64,000 nucleotides of DNA, from assembly GCA_032622095.1 (NCBI GenBank), contig CP136069.1, positions 66,613,319-66,677,318 on the forward strand. The letters are read 5' to 3'. Origin of the DNA: Siphonodentalium dalli. Its lineage: Eukaryota; Mollusca; Scaphopoda; Gadilida; Siphonodentaliidae. Below, one piece after another: positions 1 to 11,110 of the stretch (position 1 is the first letter of the stretch; each line of letters begins with the position of its first letter). The position numbers were made by a program, and so were the translations under genes. A model generated the notes under the pieces. The model did not search any database. It was not told where the DNA came from and was given only the letters and a program-made list of their open reading frames with translations.

Positions 1-735
1 AAATACTAAGATGTTTCACATGTCAGTAAACATTTAGTTAAATAATAAAATAACAGTTCCCATTGCAGGTGTACAACCATAACCCTAATCTTATACCTAT
101 TGACCGAAAAATGTAGGAATAAAAGCTTGGACAAAATTATGTATGTTGCGAAAAAAATTCTAAGTCGAAAACGGGGAATAACTCCACACAAAAAATGTCG
201 GACAGACGTCATAATCGCAGGTGCACAGGTTCCCATGGTACTAAATATCAGTGCCAAGATTAAAAAACATTGACCGAAAAATGTAGGAATAAAAGCTCGG
301 ACAAAATTATGCATGTTGCAAAAAAAATTCTAAGTCGAAAAAGGGGGATAACTCCACCAAAAAATGTCGGACAGACGTCATAATCGCAGGTGCACAAGTT
401 CCCATGGTACTAAATATCTGTGCCACGTTTTAAACAAATTGACCGAAAAATGTAAGAATAAAAGCTCGGACAAAAGTATACATGTTGCGAAAATTTTCTA
501 AGTCGAAAAAGAGGGGATAACTCCACCAAAAAAAGTCGGCCAAACGTCATAATCGCAGGTGCACAGGTTCCCATGGTGGTTGATGTCTGTGCCAAGTTTC
601 ACGGAAATTGATCAAAAAACGACTGAGAAAAACTCCGGACAAATTTGTGTCCACGGACGGACGACGGACGGACGACGGACGGACGGACAAGCTGACTCCA
701 GTATACCCCCCCTAACTTCGTTGCGGGGGGTATAA
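1..735 (+). mobile_element. HINE/pearl-like element 1, 3' portion
   Basis: Three tandem monomers of about 169-170 bp begin at 100, 270 and 439 (each starting TTGACCGAAAAATGTA), followed by a shortened one at 608. They are followed by an ACGG-rich microsatellite (652-688) and a short hairpin (702-734) whose arms are a C7 and a G6 tract with TATA at each outer edge. Tandem core, ACGG microsatellite and 3' hairpin is the known layout of bivalve pearl elements and Helentron-associated interspersed elements. The 5' end lies outside the window. There is no coding capacity; the ORFs across it are repeat artefacts. Confidence 0.75.
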
Positions 736-1058
736 TTAATGTCCTGTTTCAAATACCTGCAGGGGAATTTTGTAGGTAACAAATGAATTTAAAAACCTGA
801 CTGCCCATTTTGAAAAGAAACGTGCCCCCGAAACAGATAAATCAACTTTGTGTGGCCTTATGGCATTGGTAGAATTTTTCTCAAGTACATCAAATATCAT
901 GAGACATTCAATAGTTTGAAAAAGAGTGATGAAAAAAGATGAGTCTACTGTGTTCAACATACTTGTCTCAGCCTTCTTTAATAGGGCTTATTGAGAAAAT
1001 CAGACATTATAAAACTGCAGAATCCATGTGCCCAGTCATTACAAAGACTAAGAGAACA
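736..1058. other. Unassigned intervening sequence
   Basis: AT-rich sequence between a HINE 3' end and an inverted repeat. I see no gene, RNA or repeat signature here; the short reverse-strand ORF has no recognisable content. Confidence 0.5.
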
Positions 1059-1190
1059 AAATTTGATTTTTGAGACAGGGCAAATTTTTTTGGATTGGGT
1101 GGGATTCGAACCCCGGCCCGACGGCGAGCGGGCCGGGGTTCGAATCCCACCCAATCCAAACAAATTTGCACTGTCTCAAAAATCAAATTT
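1059..1190. repeat. Near-perfect inverted repeat with B-box-like core
   Basis: Two arms of about 62 bp (1059-1120 and 1129-1190) are inverted copies with an 8-nt spacer. Each arm carries GGGATTCGAACCCC or its complement, which resembles the tRNA T-arm/B-box consensus. The T-stem does not pair properly, so this is not a tRNA gene. It may be a foldback MITE that captured or mimics a pol III box. Confidence 0.6.
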
Positions 1191-1622
1191 GCTTCTAAAA
1201 ATAGGCACCTGGTGTGTTGTATAGTCCCAAGCATGTTCTAAGGGCCAGCTCGGCTCGGCATGTTTCGGAGGCAACAAATATAACATTGCTACTGTGCTAT
1301 ATCTCCTATATATACTAAGAGAACAATTTGCTAAAAATAGAGCAACTGAAAAACTACTAGAGTAGCACAAAATTTATAACTTATTATCACATATGTTCTA
1401 CCATACCTCACCTGAATGCAATGCAATATTGGCTGGCCCACACATAACTGACCCAGATGAAATAATTACAATTTATTTTAAACCTTAAAACTAAAATAGA
1501 CTTATTATATCATCTTTGTCTTTTGTACCATATAAAAACAGCTGATCAATACGAAAAGTGTGCAAAATACTTTACTATATGTCATCATCAAAATGAATGT
1601 TTGTAAATGATTAAATCCATAT
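1191..1622. other. Unassigned intervening sequence
   Basis: AT-rich sequence between two palindromic elements. No gene or clear repeat was recognised. Confidence 0.45.
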
Positions 1623-1623
1623 A

Positions 1624-1840
1624 CAGTAGTGCCCTAAGTAATCGACTCCATAACCACAGCAGAATTATGGGTAACTTTTCAGGATTTAGTCAGAAATATG
1701 GCTTGTTGCCATTCAACGTCCGGAAAGCTATCCCCGAGAGCTTTCCGATGAATGGCAACAAGCCATATTTCCGACTAAATCCTGAAAAGTTACCCATAAT
1801 TCTGCTGCGGTTATGGAATCGATTACTTAGGGCATTACTG
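1624..1840. mobile_element. MITE family A, copy 1 (Tc1/mariner or pogo-type palindrome)
   Basis: The element is nearly one long palindrome of about 217 bp. The ends read CAGTAGTGCCCTAAGTAA and TTACTTAGGGCATTACTG, flanked by TA on both sides (1622-1623 and 1841-1842). The CAGT terminus plus TA duplication is typical of Tc1/mariner-superfamily non-autonomous elements; pogo-like is my best guess. The centre has small mismatches between arms. Confidence 0.8.
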
Positions 1841-1842
1841 TA

Positions 1843-2101
1843 GATCCCACTAAAAATTATTAAAATAAAAAAAACATACCTGTCAAGAGATCTTGTAACT
1901 TTATGGCTATCAACATCCAGAAATCTGTGAAACTTGATGTTAGATATCGCAAACTGCACGCACAGCTGGAAATTTTCTTCATTTTCCTATCAGTTATAAA
2001 GATAAATGAAAACTGAATCAGAATCAGAATGGCAAAAGTAGTTTATAACATGAACATAATATTTTACAGTCTCATTTGAATAAATGGTTGTGTTAAGTAA
2101 A
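1843..2101. other. Unassigned intervening sequence
   Basis: AT-rich sequence between a family A element and a hAT-like element. Nothing else was recognised. Confidence 0.45.
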
Positions 2102-2109
2102 TTAGAGGT

Positions 2110-2851
2110 TAGGGCCCTGCGAAGCTTCGATAAAAATTTTGATTCGGTGTCTACATCAGCGATAAGATTCAGTATCGATACCGAATTGGCTCTCCGAATT
2201 GTATATTTTCGAATCGGCCCATTCTTTCCCATTTATGGAGACAAACAACTAACTTTTTTATTTATGGATCTCAATTGATGGATCAATTGCCATTTTGTAC
2301 CATATTTTTCAGTATGGAGGACATTGGAGGTCTCGCAATTTAGAGTTTACACTAGTTACTTAATTACGTCAAATCGCAGTCTGCCATCCTTTCGCAGATG
2401 TGAGTATGTGACGTCATGCACATTGATAATACTTAGAATACATGGTCATTGGCGACTAACAAATTAATAAAACAATATAGTACATATATATACACTACTA
2501 GTACTAGAGTAGTCGAGAAGGTGTATCTTCAGTTGTAATTATTCATTTTATAGTCGTCAAGGTCTGTGCTTAGATGATGTATATGGCACATGTTATATTA
2601 AGTGATATATAGTTTAAATTTTCTTTCATAAATAAAGTTGTGAACTCAGTCTTGGTTTGTTGTTTCATATTCGAAAAAAAGGGTCAGTTTTTATGACAAA
2701 TAAGTGAACAATAATTAGAAGGGCATCAGAAGATCAGCTTTAATTTTCTCCGCAGAGTGCTTGTCCCCATTCGATTCGGATTCGATATCGACATCGGCCA
2801 CCCGATTTGAGATTCGATTTGGTTGCCAAATTTCTGATTCGCATGGCCCTA
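2110..2851. mobile_element. hAT-like non-autonomous element
   Basis: A 742-bp segment is bounded by TAGGGCCCTGCGAA on the left and TTCGCATGGCCCTA on the right, an imperfect terminal inverted repeat of the TAGGG type common in hAT elements. The flanking 8-mers are TTAGAGGT (2102-2109) and TTAGAGCT (2852-2859), a target duplication with one mismatch. Subterminal regions are rich in ATTCGAT/ATCGAAT words. There is no transposase. Confidence 0.7.
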
Positions 2852-2865
2852 TTAGAGCTATGGAA

Positions 2866-3390
2866 TGGATTAAGTTTATAAATAGGTTTAGGTCATGGAA
2901 AAGGTTAAGGTTATTGATAGGGTTAGGATTATGGGTAGATAAGGGTTATGTTTAAGGTTAAAGGTTATGAGTAGGGTCAGGAATATAAATAAGGTTAGGG
3001 TTGATGATAAAATGGTGTCAGTGTTGAGTGTTATGCAACGGATTTTGGTTATGGTCAGGTTTGTGGGTAAGGATAGAGCTATCGAAAGTGTTAGGGTTTG
3101 GGTTAAGGATAAGGTTATGGATATGGTTAGCAGCAACTTAGCGCGAGTGTTATGGATAAGGCTAGGGTTATTGAGGATATGGTTTTTAATGATAGGTTTA
3201 AGGTTAGTGCTATGGATATTGTTGTTGATAGCGTTAGGGTTATCGATCAGCTACAGTTATGGCAGATGTCATGGAGGGGGATAGGGTTAGCAATAAGCTA
3301 TGGTTATGGATGGGGTTATGGAAGAGTTTGGGTTATGGAGTGGGTTAGGGATATGGATGGGATAGGGTTTGGTAGAAGGTGATTATTAGA
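2866..3390 (+). repeat. Degenerate telomere-like GGTTAGGG/GGTTATGG tract
   Basis: About 0.5 kb with strong G/T over C asymmetry on the + strand, built from variants of GGGTTA, GGTTATGG and GATAGGGTTAGG at irregular spacing. TTAGGG is the ancestral metazoan telomere repeat. The scatter of variants suggests an old interstitial telomeric tract or an unrelated TTAGGG-like minisatellite. The reading frames on both strands simply follow the repeat bias. Confidence 0.6.
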
Positions 3391-3827
3391 TTAAAGTTGG
3401 GGATCGGGGGTTGGGGAATATTCATGGAAGTATCAAAAGTCTGCATGTCAGAATTTTAACCCTCTAGTTAAAATTGTCTATTGTTTTAGTTAAATTAACT
3501 TCCACTTTATATGAGATGAAATGAGTACCCTATGCGCCATATAAGATCCTGGAAGCTAGTGGGTTAACCATTTCAGATTTCCTAGATATAGGCATTATAG
3601 CCCCCCCTGACCCCTCCATTGGTGCCACACTGGTTGTCAAAGAATTTTGCTAACAAATTGCTTATAATCTAATATTACATTTAATTATATATGAATATCC
3701 ATTAGAAAGAACTTATTTACATGTACTCTTAGGTGCCCAAAATGGCCAAATCATGATGGCCTAATAATATATTGATGTGTGTAAATTTTTGGCTGCAACA
3801 AATTAGGCTAATATATACATGTATGAT
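3391..3827. other. Unassigned intervening sequence
   Basis: AT-rich sequence with no recognisable gene or repeat. Confidence 0.45.
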
Positions 3828-4006
3828 CACACCCTCTCAAAATAAGTGTCCCTTTTAACGCGGTCCTCAACGTGGTCGTAGCGCGGTCGTTGTGTTGGTG
3901 ATACGTTACGACCGCGTTGAAAATCAACGGACCGCGTTGAGATTTAAAAAACAGACCGCGTTGAAGTTTAACGCAGACCGCGTTCACGTTAAATGCGTTG
4001 CATTAA
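3828..4006. mobile_element. Minisatellite-bearing element, left end (family K, copy 1)
   Basis: It begins CACACCCTCTCAAAATAA, the inverted counterpart of the right end of the copy near 13530. The interior consists of repeated ACCGCGTTGA-type words about 20 bp apart. It is interrupted at a TTAA by the element starting at 4007. The matching right end is not found nearby, so this copy is incomplete. Confidence 0.55.
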
Positions 4007-5731
4007 AGGCCGCCGCACACGATGCGATATATGTTGCACGATATTTGTCGCAGGCCCTTACGGATCAAATTGTAGCGTGTGGAAAATCGTGGAAAATGTA
4101 CAACATTTTGTCGCACGATCGGCCCTGCAAGGAGTCAAATAATTTTGAATTTCTACGATCGAGTCGTACGATTTATTCAAAGTAGCCAATCAGATTCAAC
4201 TATTAATCTGATCACGCAGCGATCACATGTTTTCTTTCACAACAACATGACGTCCATACAGTGTCCTTCAAAGTCAGAGTAGCGGGATATTTTGGACGAC
4301 GGAATACATTCATGCTTCTATAGAATTGTTTATTATACAACTACAATTGAAATAGATGCATGGACTGGACGCCAGAAATTGGTGTCAAAATAATATCTTT
4401 AGCCACGGCCTAATGTTTATTGGAAATTAGTATTTAATAGATCTGTGATAAATACAACAAGAGATGGACTGTCGTCCGGTGCATACCCCCTCATGGCATA
4501 CCGCCTAGTGTGGGCACATCTATAACTTATGATGGCTATACTCAGACATATGGACCCAGAAATCAGCATTTTCATATAAACAAAGATGAATAACTATAGA
4601 ACAAAAAACCAAAACAAACATTTGAATGTGCCATTAACTGTCCTCATAGTGGTGAACATCCATACAAAATTTCATTGAGATCCGAGCATTACTGTTCAAG
4701 TTATGAGCTGAACAGACATCGGATGGATCAAACAGCCAACATTTCCAGATAAACAAAGATGAATTACTCTAGAATGGAAAAGCAGAACAGAACAATGGAA
4801 CCCCCTATTGAATGTCCTCATAGCAGTGAACATCTATACCAAATTCCATTGAGATCCCAGCACAACTGTTGAAGTTACGACATGAAGACACCAGACGGAC
4901 CAAAAAGCCAACATTTATTTCCAGATGAACAAAGATGAGTAACTCTAGAATGGAAAAGCGGAACAAAACGATGGAACCCTCTTTTTAATGTCCTCATAGT
5001 AGTGAACATCCATACCAAATCCCATTGAGATCCCAGTACAACTGTCGAAGTTACAATATGAACAGACACCAGACGAACCAAAAAGCCAACATTTCCAGAT
5101 GAACAAAGATGTATAACTCTAGAATGGAAAATCCGAACAAAACGATGGAACCCTCTATTGAATGCCCTCATAGTAGTGGACATCCATACAAAATTTCATT
5201 GAGATCCGAGCACTACTGTTCAGGTTATGACATGAACAGACACCAGATGGACCAAAACTCCAACATTTCAAGATAAACAAAGATGAATAACTCTAGAATG
5301 GAAAATCGGAACAAAACGATGGAAACCTCTATTTAATGTCCTCATAGTTGTGAACATCCACACCAAATTTGGTTGAGATCCCAGCACAACTGTTCAAGTT
5401 ATGACACGAACAGACATCGGACGGACGTACGGACGGACGGACGGACGGACGGACAGGTGCAAAACAGTATACCCCCCTTTTTTTTTAAAAAGGGGGTATA
5501 AATATAGACATATACCTATATATCACATTAATAATACGGTAACCCATTGCATTCACGAGAAAGTAAACAACCAGATCGTACAATCCGATCGCATCGTGTG
5601 CGGTGCTCTACCGTAAGTGATAAAAACAGAAGTTGCACGACTAAAATCATACCGTGTGCGTACACATATTCTACGTCACAAGGGTCTGCGACAAATATCG
5701 TGCAACAAATATCGCATCGTGTGCGGCGGGC
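4007..5731. mobile_element. TTAA-flanked element with about 54-bp inverted ends, carrying a HINE
   Basis: The left end (4007-4060) and the right end (about 5678-5731) are inverted copies built around CCGCCGCACACGATGCGAT and TTGCACGATATTTGTCGC. TTAA flanks both ends (4003-4006 and 5732-5735), as for piggyBac-type insertion. Subterminal sequence carries further related words (TCGTACGAT, GTGTGCGGTG). The middle is occupied by a HINE-like element (about 4455-5505). No transposase is visible. Confidence 0.65.
4455..5505 (+). mobile_element. HINE/pearl-like element 2
   Basis: Five tandem monomers of about 173-176 bp start near 4581, 4754, 4930, 5104 and 5278, each containing CAAAGATGAATAACTCTAGA. 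They are followed by an ACGG microsatellite (about 5418-5452) and a 3' hairpin (5468-5500) with C6 and G5 arms edged by TATA. The monomers are unrelated in sequence to element 1, but the 3' architecture and the spacing words CAGTATACCCCCC match. The left boundary is estimated from a CATACCCCC motif near 4482. Confidence 0.72.
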
Positions 5732-5735
5732 TTAA

Positions 5736-6423
5736 GGATCACACGTTGAAGATTACAATCACCGCGCCGAAGAGTAAACAGACAATAAGTCGCGTTATTT
5801 GGTTTTATATACAGGTACAATGTGCATGTATCAGTGTATCGCACAGAGCGGTCGTGTGGTTGTGTTTCCCAATGTATGGAATAAAACACTAAGCACGAAC
5901 ATATTGCCATATTAAATGTCCGCTAAGGAACTGCTGGAGAGTGAATATATGTACATGTCGTTGCAAACGGAATGAAGAATACATCTAATAGGCTTAGTAG
6001 CAGTAAATAAATCACAACTAACTAACATTCTGGTTTCGTAGTTGACATATTAGCATTACCGCCCTATTAATTAAATGTCTGGCCACTATCAAAGGAAGAC
6101 ACACCCGTGCATTATGTGGAAAAAAATTAGGAATGTTAATCTACTTGAGAAACACCCACGTGTGCACGACAGATATTGAATATCCAAATTTGCCGTACAC
6201 AGAAGATAAGCTGGTAGGAGGAGTCATCTTCACCATATTGCTACACAGTACTTAATATACTATCTTGCCCCAGAAAAAGTGTATTGATGCAGAAAGGCCT
6301 TTGACCTAAATTTAATAATAACTTCAAAAGACAAGACAATGTCACGCGAGGTTCACGATGGGGAGGTTACGGTTTTCCATGCAAAAGTACGGTGGCTGAT
6401 TTAGGACATCCGAAATATTTGTT
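5736..6423. other. Unassigned intervening sequence
   Basis: No gene is evident. The first 200 bp contain ACCGCGCCG and similar words, perhaps a remnant of the family K element disrupted upstream. Confidence 0.4.
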
Positions 6424-6746
6424 TTATCTCGTTATAATGAGACGATCTCGTTACTATCGTATCTCGTTATAACGAGAAACTATCTCGTTATAACGAGAAA
6501 CTATCTCGTTCTAACAATAAACTATCTCGTTATAACGAGAAACTAAGTCGTTATAACGAGAAACTAAGTCGTTATAATGAGAGAGAAACTAAGTCGTTAT
6601 AACGAGAGAGAAACTAAGTCGTTATAACGAGAAACTAAGTCGTTAAAACTTTCTCGTTATAACGAGAAACTAAGTCGTTATAACGAGAAACTTTCTCGTT
6701 ATAACAAGAAAGAAACTAAGTCGTTATAACGAGATATCTCGTATAT
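6424..6746. repeat. Satellite of palindromic CTCGTTATAACGAG units
   Basis: About 15 units of roughly 21 bp, each built on the perfect 14-bp palindrome CTCGTTATAACGAG joined by AAACTA or AAACTAAG linkers. Variants change CTCG to GTCG or insert GAGA. The tract ends in a (TA)n run. Each unit can fold by itself and with any neighbour. Confidence 0.85.
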
Positions 6747-6859
6747 ATATATATATATAGGGAACAGGTGTGTGAAGTTAGAAACCAGTACCCAGTTCAA
6801 AACGTAAACATAACATTGGAATATCTCATTACGGTAGACGGGAGAGGTCGGAGATTTAG

Positions 6860-9078
6860 TTTGGTGTTTTTGCAGTAATTCTCAATCTGTCTGTTGGAGG
6901 GGGTGCAGGATTTGGGTTCTGGACCATTGGTGGCTCATCAATCCTATCCCCACGTCAAACTACTTACAGAACTTATAGAACATTTGGGTTCTGGCTGATC
7001 TGCAGATTCTCTACCCAACCCCCATTCAAAATCACTTATCACCCCCGGGAAGGTACCGATATGGGCATATTTCGAATAGGTTTCTGGAACGCGAATTGGG
7101 CGTCAGATACCAGTTCGTTGTTGTCGCAATCAGTCCGTGTATGGGAGGGGTGGACAATTTGGGCTCGCGACAGTTGGCTGCTCGCCTACACGACCCCCAC
7201 GTCAAATGACTTATAGCCCCCGGAGAGGGACCGGGAGGGGCGGTTTCTGAACAGCACGCCAGACACCTGTTCGCAAATTCACGTAATATGGCCGTTATAT
7301 GTTGTCATGTTGATCGGGGAGTAGCACGACGGATTTGCTGTTCCATTTGGGTGCAAACGTAACTGCACCATCAGTATAGAGCCTATACTCCCCAGGAGGG
7401 TCCGGGAGGGGGCTGCAGGAGGGGGGCCATGGAGGTGTCAGAAGCTGAATGTGCCACTTGGTATGGGCACCAAAAACACAGAAACACCACCCCGTTGAGA
7501 AAATTCACCCCCAAAAAATGGGAGGGACCATGAAGAGCGTTTCTGATTTTGAATAGATTTCTGGAAAGACAATTGGTAGCCAGAAACCAGTTCGTTGTTT
7601 CTTAATTACTCCCAACCTGATGGTTTGGGTTCTGGTCGATCCACAGATTCTCTATCCAACCCCCATTCCAAATCACTTATGACCCCGGGGGAGGTACCAA
7701 TAGGGGCGTATTTCGAATAGGCTTCTGGAATGCGAATTGGGCGTCAGAAACCAGTTCGTTGTTGTCGCAGTAACTCCCAATCTGTCCGTGGGAGGGGGTG
7801 GACAATTTGGGTTCCAGTCGATCTGCAGATTATTTACCCGATACCCACTTAAAATCACTTATAACCCCCCGGGGAGGCACCGATAGGGACGGATTTCGAA
7901 TAGGTTTCTGGAATGCGAATAGGTTTCTGGAAAGCGAACTGGGTGTCGGAAACCAGTTTATTGTTGTTACAGTAACTCTCAATCTGTCTATTGGAGGGGG
8001 TGCAGGATTTGGCTCGCAACAATTGGCTGATCACCTACCCCCCCCCCCCCCCCCCCCACCCCCACATCAAATGACTTTTACCCTGAGGAGAGGGACCGGA
8101 TTTTGAATAGGATTCTGAATAGTGCGCCAGAAACCAATTCGCAAATTATCGTAATGGCTGTCGTTATGTTGGCCAGGGAGGTGCACGATGGGTTTGCTGT
8201 TCCAGTTGGGCTCAAGTATATATAACTGCACCCCTCTGTATAGAGCCTATACTCCCCGGGAGGTTCCGGCAGGGTGCAGCAAAGGGGTCGTGGGGGTGCA
8301 GGAAGCTGAATGTGGCACTGGGTATGGGCACCAAAACACATGGAAAGACTATCCATTTGAGAAAATTCACCCAAATTCACTGGCGTATTATTCAGTATCC
8401 TATTCGAATTCCGTCCTTCCCGGTCACTCTCCTCGAGGTAACAGTCATTTAACGTGGGGGTCAGTTAGGCGAGCAGCCAATTGTCACGAGCCCAAATCAT
8501 GCACCCCTCCCGTGGACAGATTGAGAGTTACTGTAACAACAACAAACTGGTTTCTGATACCCAATTCGCATTCCAGTAACATATTCGCATTCCAGAAACC
8601 TATTTGAAATCTGGCCCTATCGGTGCCTCCCAATCATAAGTGATTTGAAGTGGGGATCGGGTAGATAATCTGCGGATCGACGTGAAACCAAATTGTCCAT
8701 CCCCTCCCATGGACAGACTGAGAGTTACTGCGAGAACAACGAACTGGTTTCTGACGCCCAATTCGCATTCCAGAAACCTATTCGAAATACGCCCCTATCA
8801 GTACCTCCCCAGGGTCATTAGTGATTTGGAATGGGGGTCGGGTAGATAATCTGTGGATCAACCAGAACCCAAATATTCCACCCCCTACCACCATCAGGTT
8901 GGGAGTAATTAAGAAAAAAATGAACTGGTTTCTGGCTATCAATTGGCTTTCCAGAAACCTATTCAAAATCAGAAATGCTCTTCATGGTCCCTCTCAATTT
9001 TTCTCAACAGGGTGGTGTTTCTGTGTGTTTTTGGTGCTCATACCCAGCAGCACATTCAGCTTCCGACACCTCCGCGGC
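6860..9078. repeat. Large composite direct and inverted repeat (family N)
   Basis: Sequence around 7420-8115 reappears inverted at about 8390-9078, giving arms near 700 bp with an approximately 280-bp spacer. In addition, 7230-7500 is directly repeated at about 8100-8365. Recurring words are GGTTTCTGGAATGCGAATTG, CCCAATCTGTCC and GAGGTACCGATAGGGGCG. The right arm is interrupted at 9078 by another element and resumes at about 11457-11512. ORFs of up to 139 aa inside it are not conserved between copies of the repeat. Confidence 0.7.
8038..8057 (+). repeat. Poly-C tract
   Basis: Twenty consecutive C residues inside the large inverted repeat; the matching position in the opposite arm is not a homopolymer. 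Confidence 0.95.
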
Positions 9079-10179
9079 TATAAAAATCTACTTTTTTAGT
9101 TCAAATAACAATGCATATTATACAACAACACAAGAACGCTGGCATACAGCGTATTTGCAAAGAACTTATCTCAACTGAAGAGGCAATATTTTGCACCGTA
9201 TTTACAGCACGGGAGTTATACTTACCATCTTACACTTACCAGACGTACCTTTTTTTTGGCATCTATTTACTACAATTAAATCTCTATTTGAGATTTAATT
9301 TTAAGGGGGGAAATTTGGAAAAATGGATTAATCGTCGATTAGGCCTAAAAAATATATACGTTTGTTTCCGCTAACCCGACCGACCCTATTTTAAACCGCC
9401 GACTCTAAACTTTTTATTTTGAGATTTTTTTGTTAAATATCTAAATCTCTATTATATTGGAAGAAAACCAACAATGATATTTTTGTTGATGGTAATTAAA
9501 ACAAATTAGGCATAATTCCATTGTAATTTGTAACTATTATTAATTAATTCGTTGGAATTACTGGTAGACGAGTGTGCAAGACCTACTTCCGGTATCGTTT
9601 CGTTATGAAATTGTCAATGCGTATGAAATAACTGCGGTACGTTTTTTCATTCAAAATTTATTTTAACTTTGACAAAACAATCTATGTCTATGATCCGAGA
9701 ATGGGTTAATCCATTAGTTATTGATGACTTCACCACTACAATATAAATACATTAACTATTTAACCACAGCATAACATTTATTTCTACGAACATTTCATAT
9801 TGGTACGTTGAATAGTGTCAAATAATGATCAAGTTTCCTATTTTCGTGGTACATATACATCGTTTTTATCATAATATCATACAGTCACAATGGGCTTGAT
9901 TCAGTGCAGCTTTAAACCTTCAGGTCTAACAAATATAGGGTTTCCACTTATCTAATTGAATTCAATTTTATTGAATTTAGAACAAATATTGTTTAAAAAG
10001 CAAACTTTTTTTTCAAAGTTATTATTATTATTTTTTTTTTTAAATTAGAAGATCGGTGACTCAAACCAATACACGTCCTCCCAAAGCCTCAGTAATTCAT
10101 CTTAGAAGATTCCTCCTAGCTACTTAATTCAGCTTAGGCTATTTTTTTTGGACAAATGTTTACAGTCAGTTTCATATTT

Positions 10180-10500
10180 TTACCACAAAATTCCACCCCA
10201 TACTATTATTTTGCCCCGTGTTTTTTTAATTTTCCTAAAAATTCCACCACATACTATTATTCCGCACGTATGTTTATTGGGCACTCACGAGGATTGTTGT
10301 ATGCGCCGCATGCACTGGAATACGTCTGCAAGCGCCCGGGCCCCCCCCCCCCCACAGTAATAATATACGGTATATATATAAGCCCACCCACCAGCCCATC
10401 CCACCACCCAGTGTCTTATGCGCCTGCGGCTATGGGAATATGCGCCGCAACCGCCCACAATAATAATATTTATCACATAATTTGGCCATAAAAGCAGTTT
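10180..10500 (+). repeat. Local direct repeats inside family M
   Basis: AAATTCCACCACATACTATT-type words occur twice (about 10188 and 10240). A segment with CTTATGCGCC, GGGAATATGCGCCGCAA and CCCACAATAATAATAT recurs at about 10833-11100. A C13 run lies at 10341-10353. The ORFs here follow the repeats. Confidence 0.5.
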
Positions 10501-10797
10501 CATAATTATCGGTAATAGACACGTTTAATATCAGCGCGTGCGATGACGTCACGGCGTTCTTCAAATAACTTGCGATCGCTGTAGTTTATGATTGTTGTTT
10601 TCGATGAATATTTCGCGTTGCTTCGGGTTTATTTGATCATGTGATAAAAGGTATCTCACACTCGTCCTATTTTATACGTAATTTATCAACCTCGTCCTCT
10701 AAATTCTATTTGAGCCTCGGTAAACCTCGGCTCAAATCGAATTTAGTGAACTCGGTTGATAAATTCCGTATAAAATAGAAACTCATGTGAGATCCTC
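10500..10797 (-). mobile_element. Inverted-repeat element (family H, copy 1)
   Basis: An imperfect inverted repeat at about 10653-10797 has arms containing GAATTTATCAACC and ATTTTATACG. The right edge reads GAGATCCTCTATATA, the complement of the TATATAGAGGATCT edge of the copies near 28427 and 60073. The remaining left part shares CGTGCGATGACGT and TCATGTGATAAA words with those copies. Confidence 0.55.
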
Positions 10798-10804
10798 TAT
10801 ATAA

Positions 10805-11110
10805 TGTATCTTATGCGCCATAGAGTGTCTGCAATGGCCCACAATAATAATATATATAAGCGTCCGCGCCCACCATCTCATCCCACCACGCATAGTGTCT
10901 TATGCGGAATGCTAGTGACTTCGTCCCAAAATGGCGACTTCATTCCGATTTTATGGGATTTTACGAGATCACCGACAAGTGGGACGAGGTCACCTTTTCG
11001 GGACAAAAATTGGTGGCACGAGAATGCAGTGGGACGAAGTCACTGGTCACCCTTATGCATCTGCGGCCCCGGGAATATGCACTGCAACTGCCCACAATAA
11101 TGTGGGGAGT
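10805..11110 (+). repeat. Second copy of the CCCACAATAATAATAT segment
   Basis: Direct, diverged repeat of about 10360-10480, with CATCCCACCACGCATAGTGTC and GGGAATATGCACTGCAACTG-type words, partly duplicated within itself. Overlapping ORFs in several frames have no recognisable product. Confidence 0.45.

Noticed and set aside
702-734. Rho-independent terminator-like hairpin
   Set aside because: It is the 3' hairpin of a HINE element in a eukaryotic sequence; the same structure recurs at 5468-5500.
1081-1160. tRNA gene suggested by GGTTCGAATCC
   Set aside because: The T-stem does not pair, no anticodon arm or A-box at the right place, and the motif is mirrored in an inverted repeat.
8188-8607. 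139-aa ORF
   Set aside because: Lies in the large direct/inverted repeat; frames are not conserved between repeat copies.
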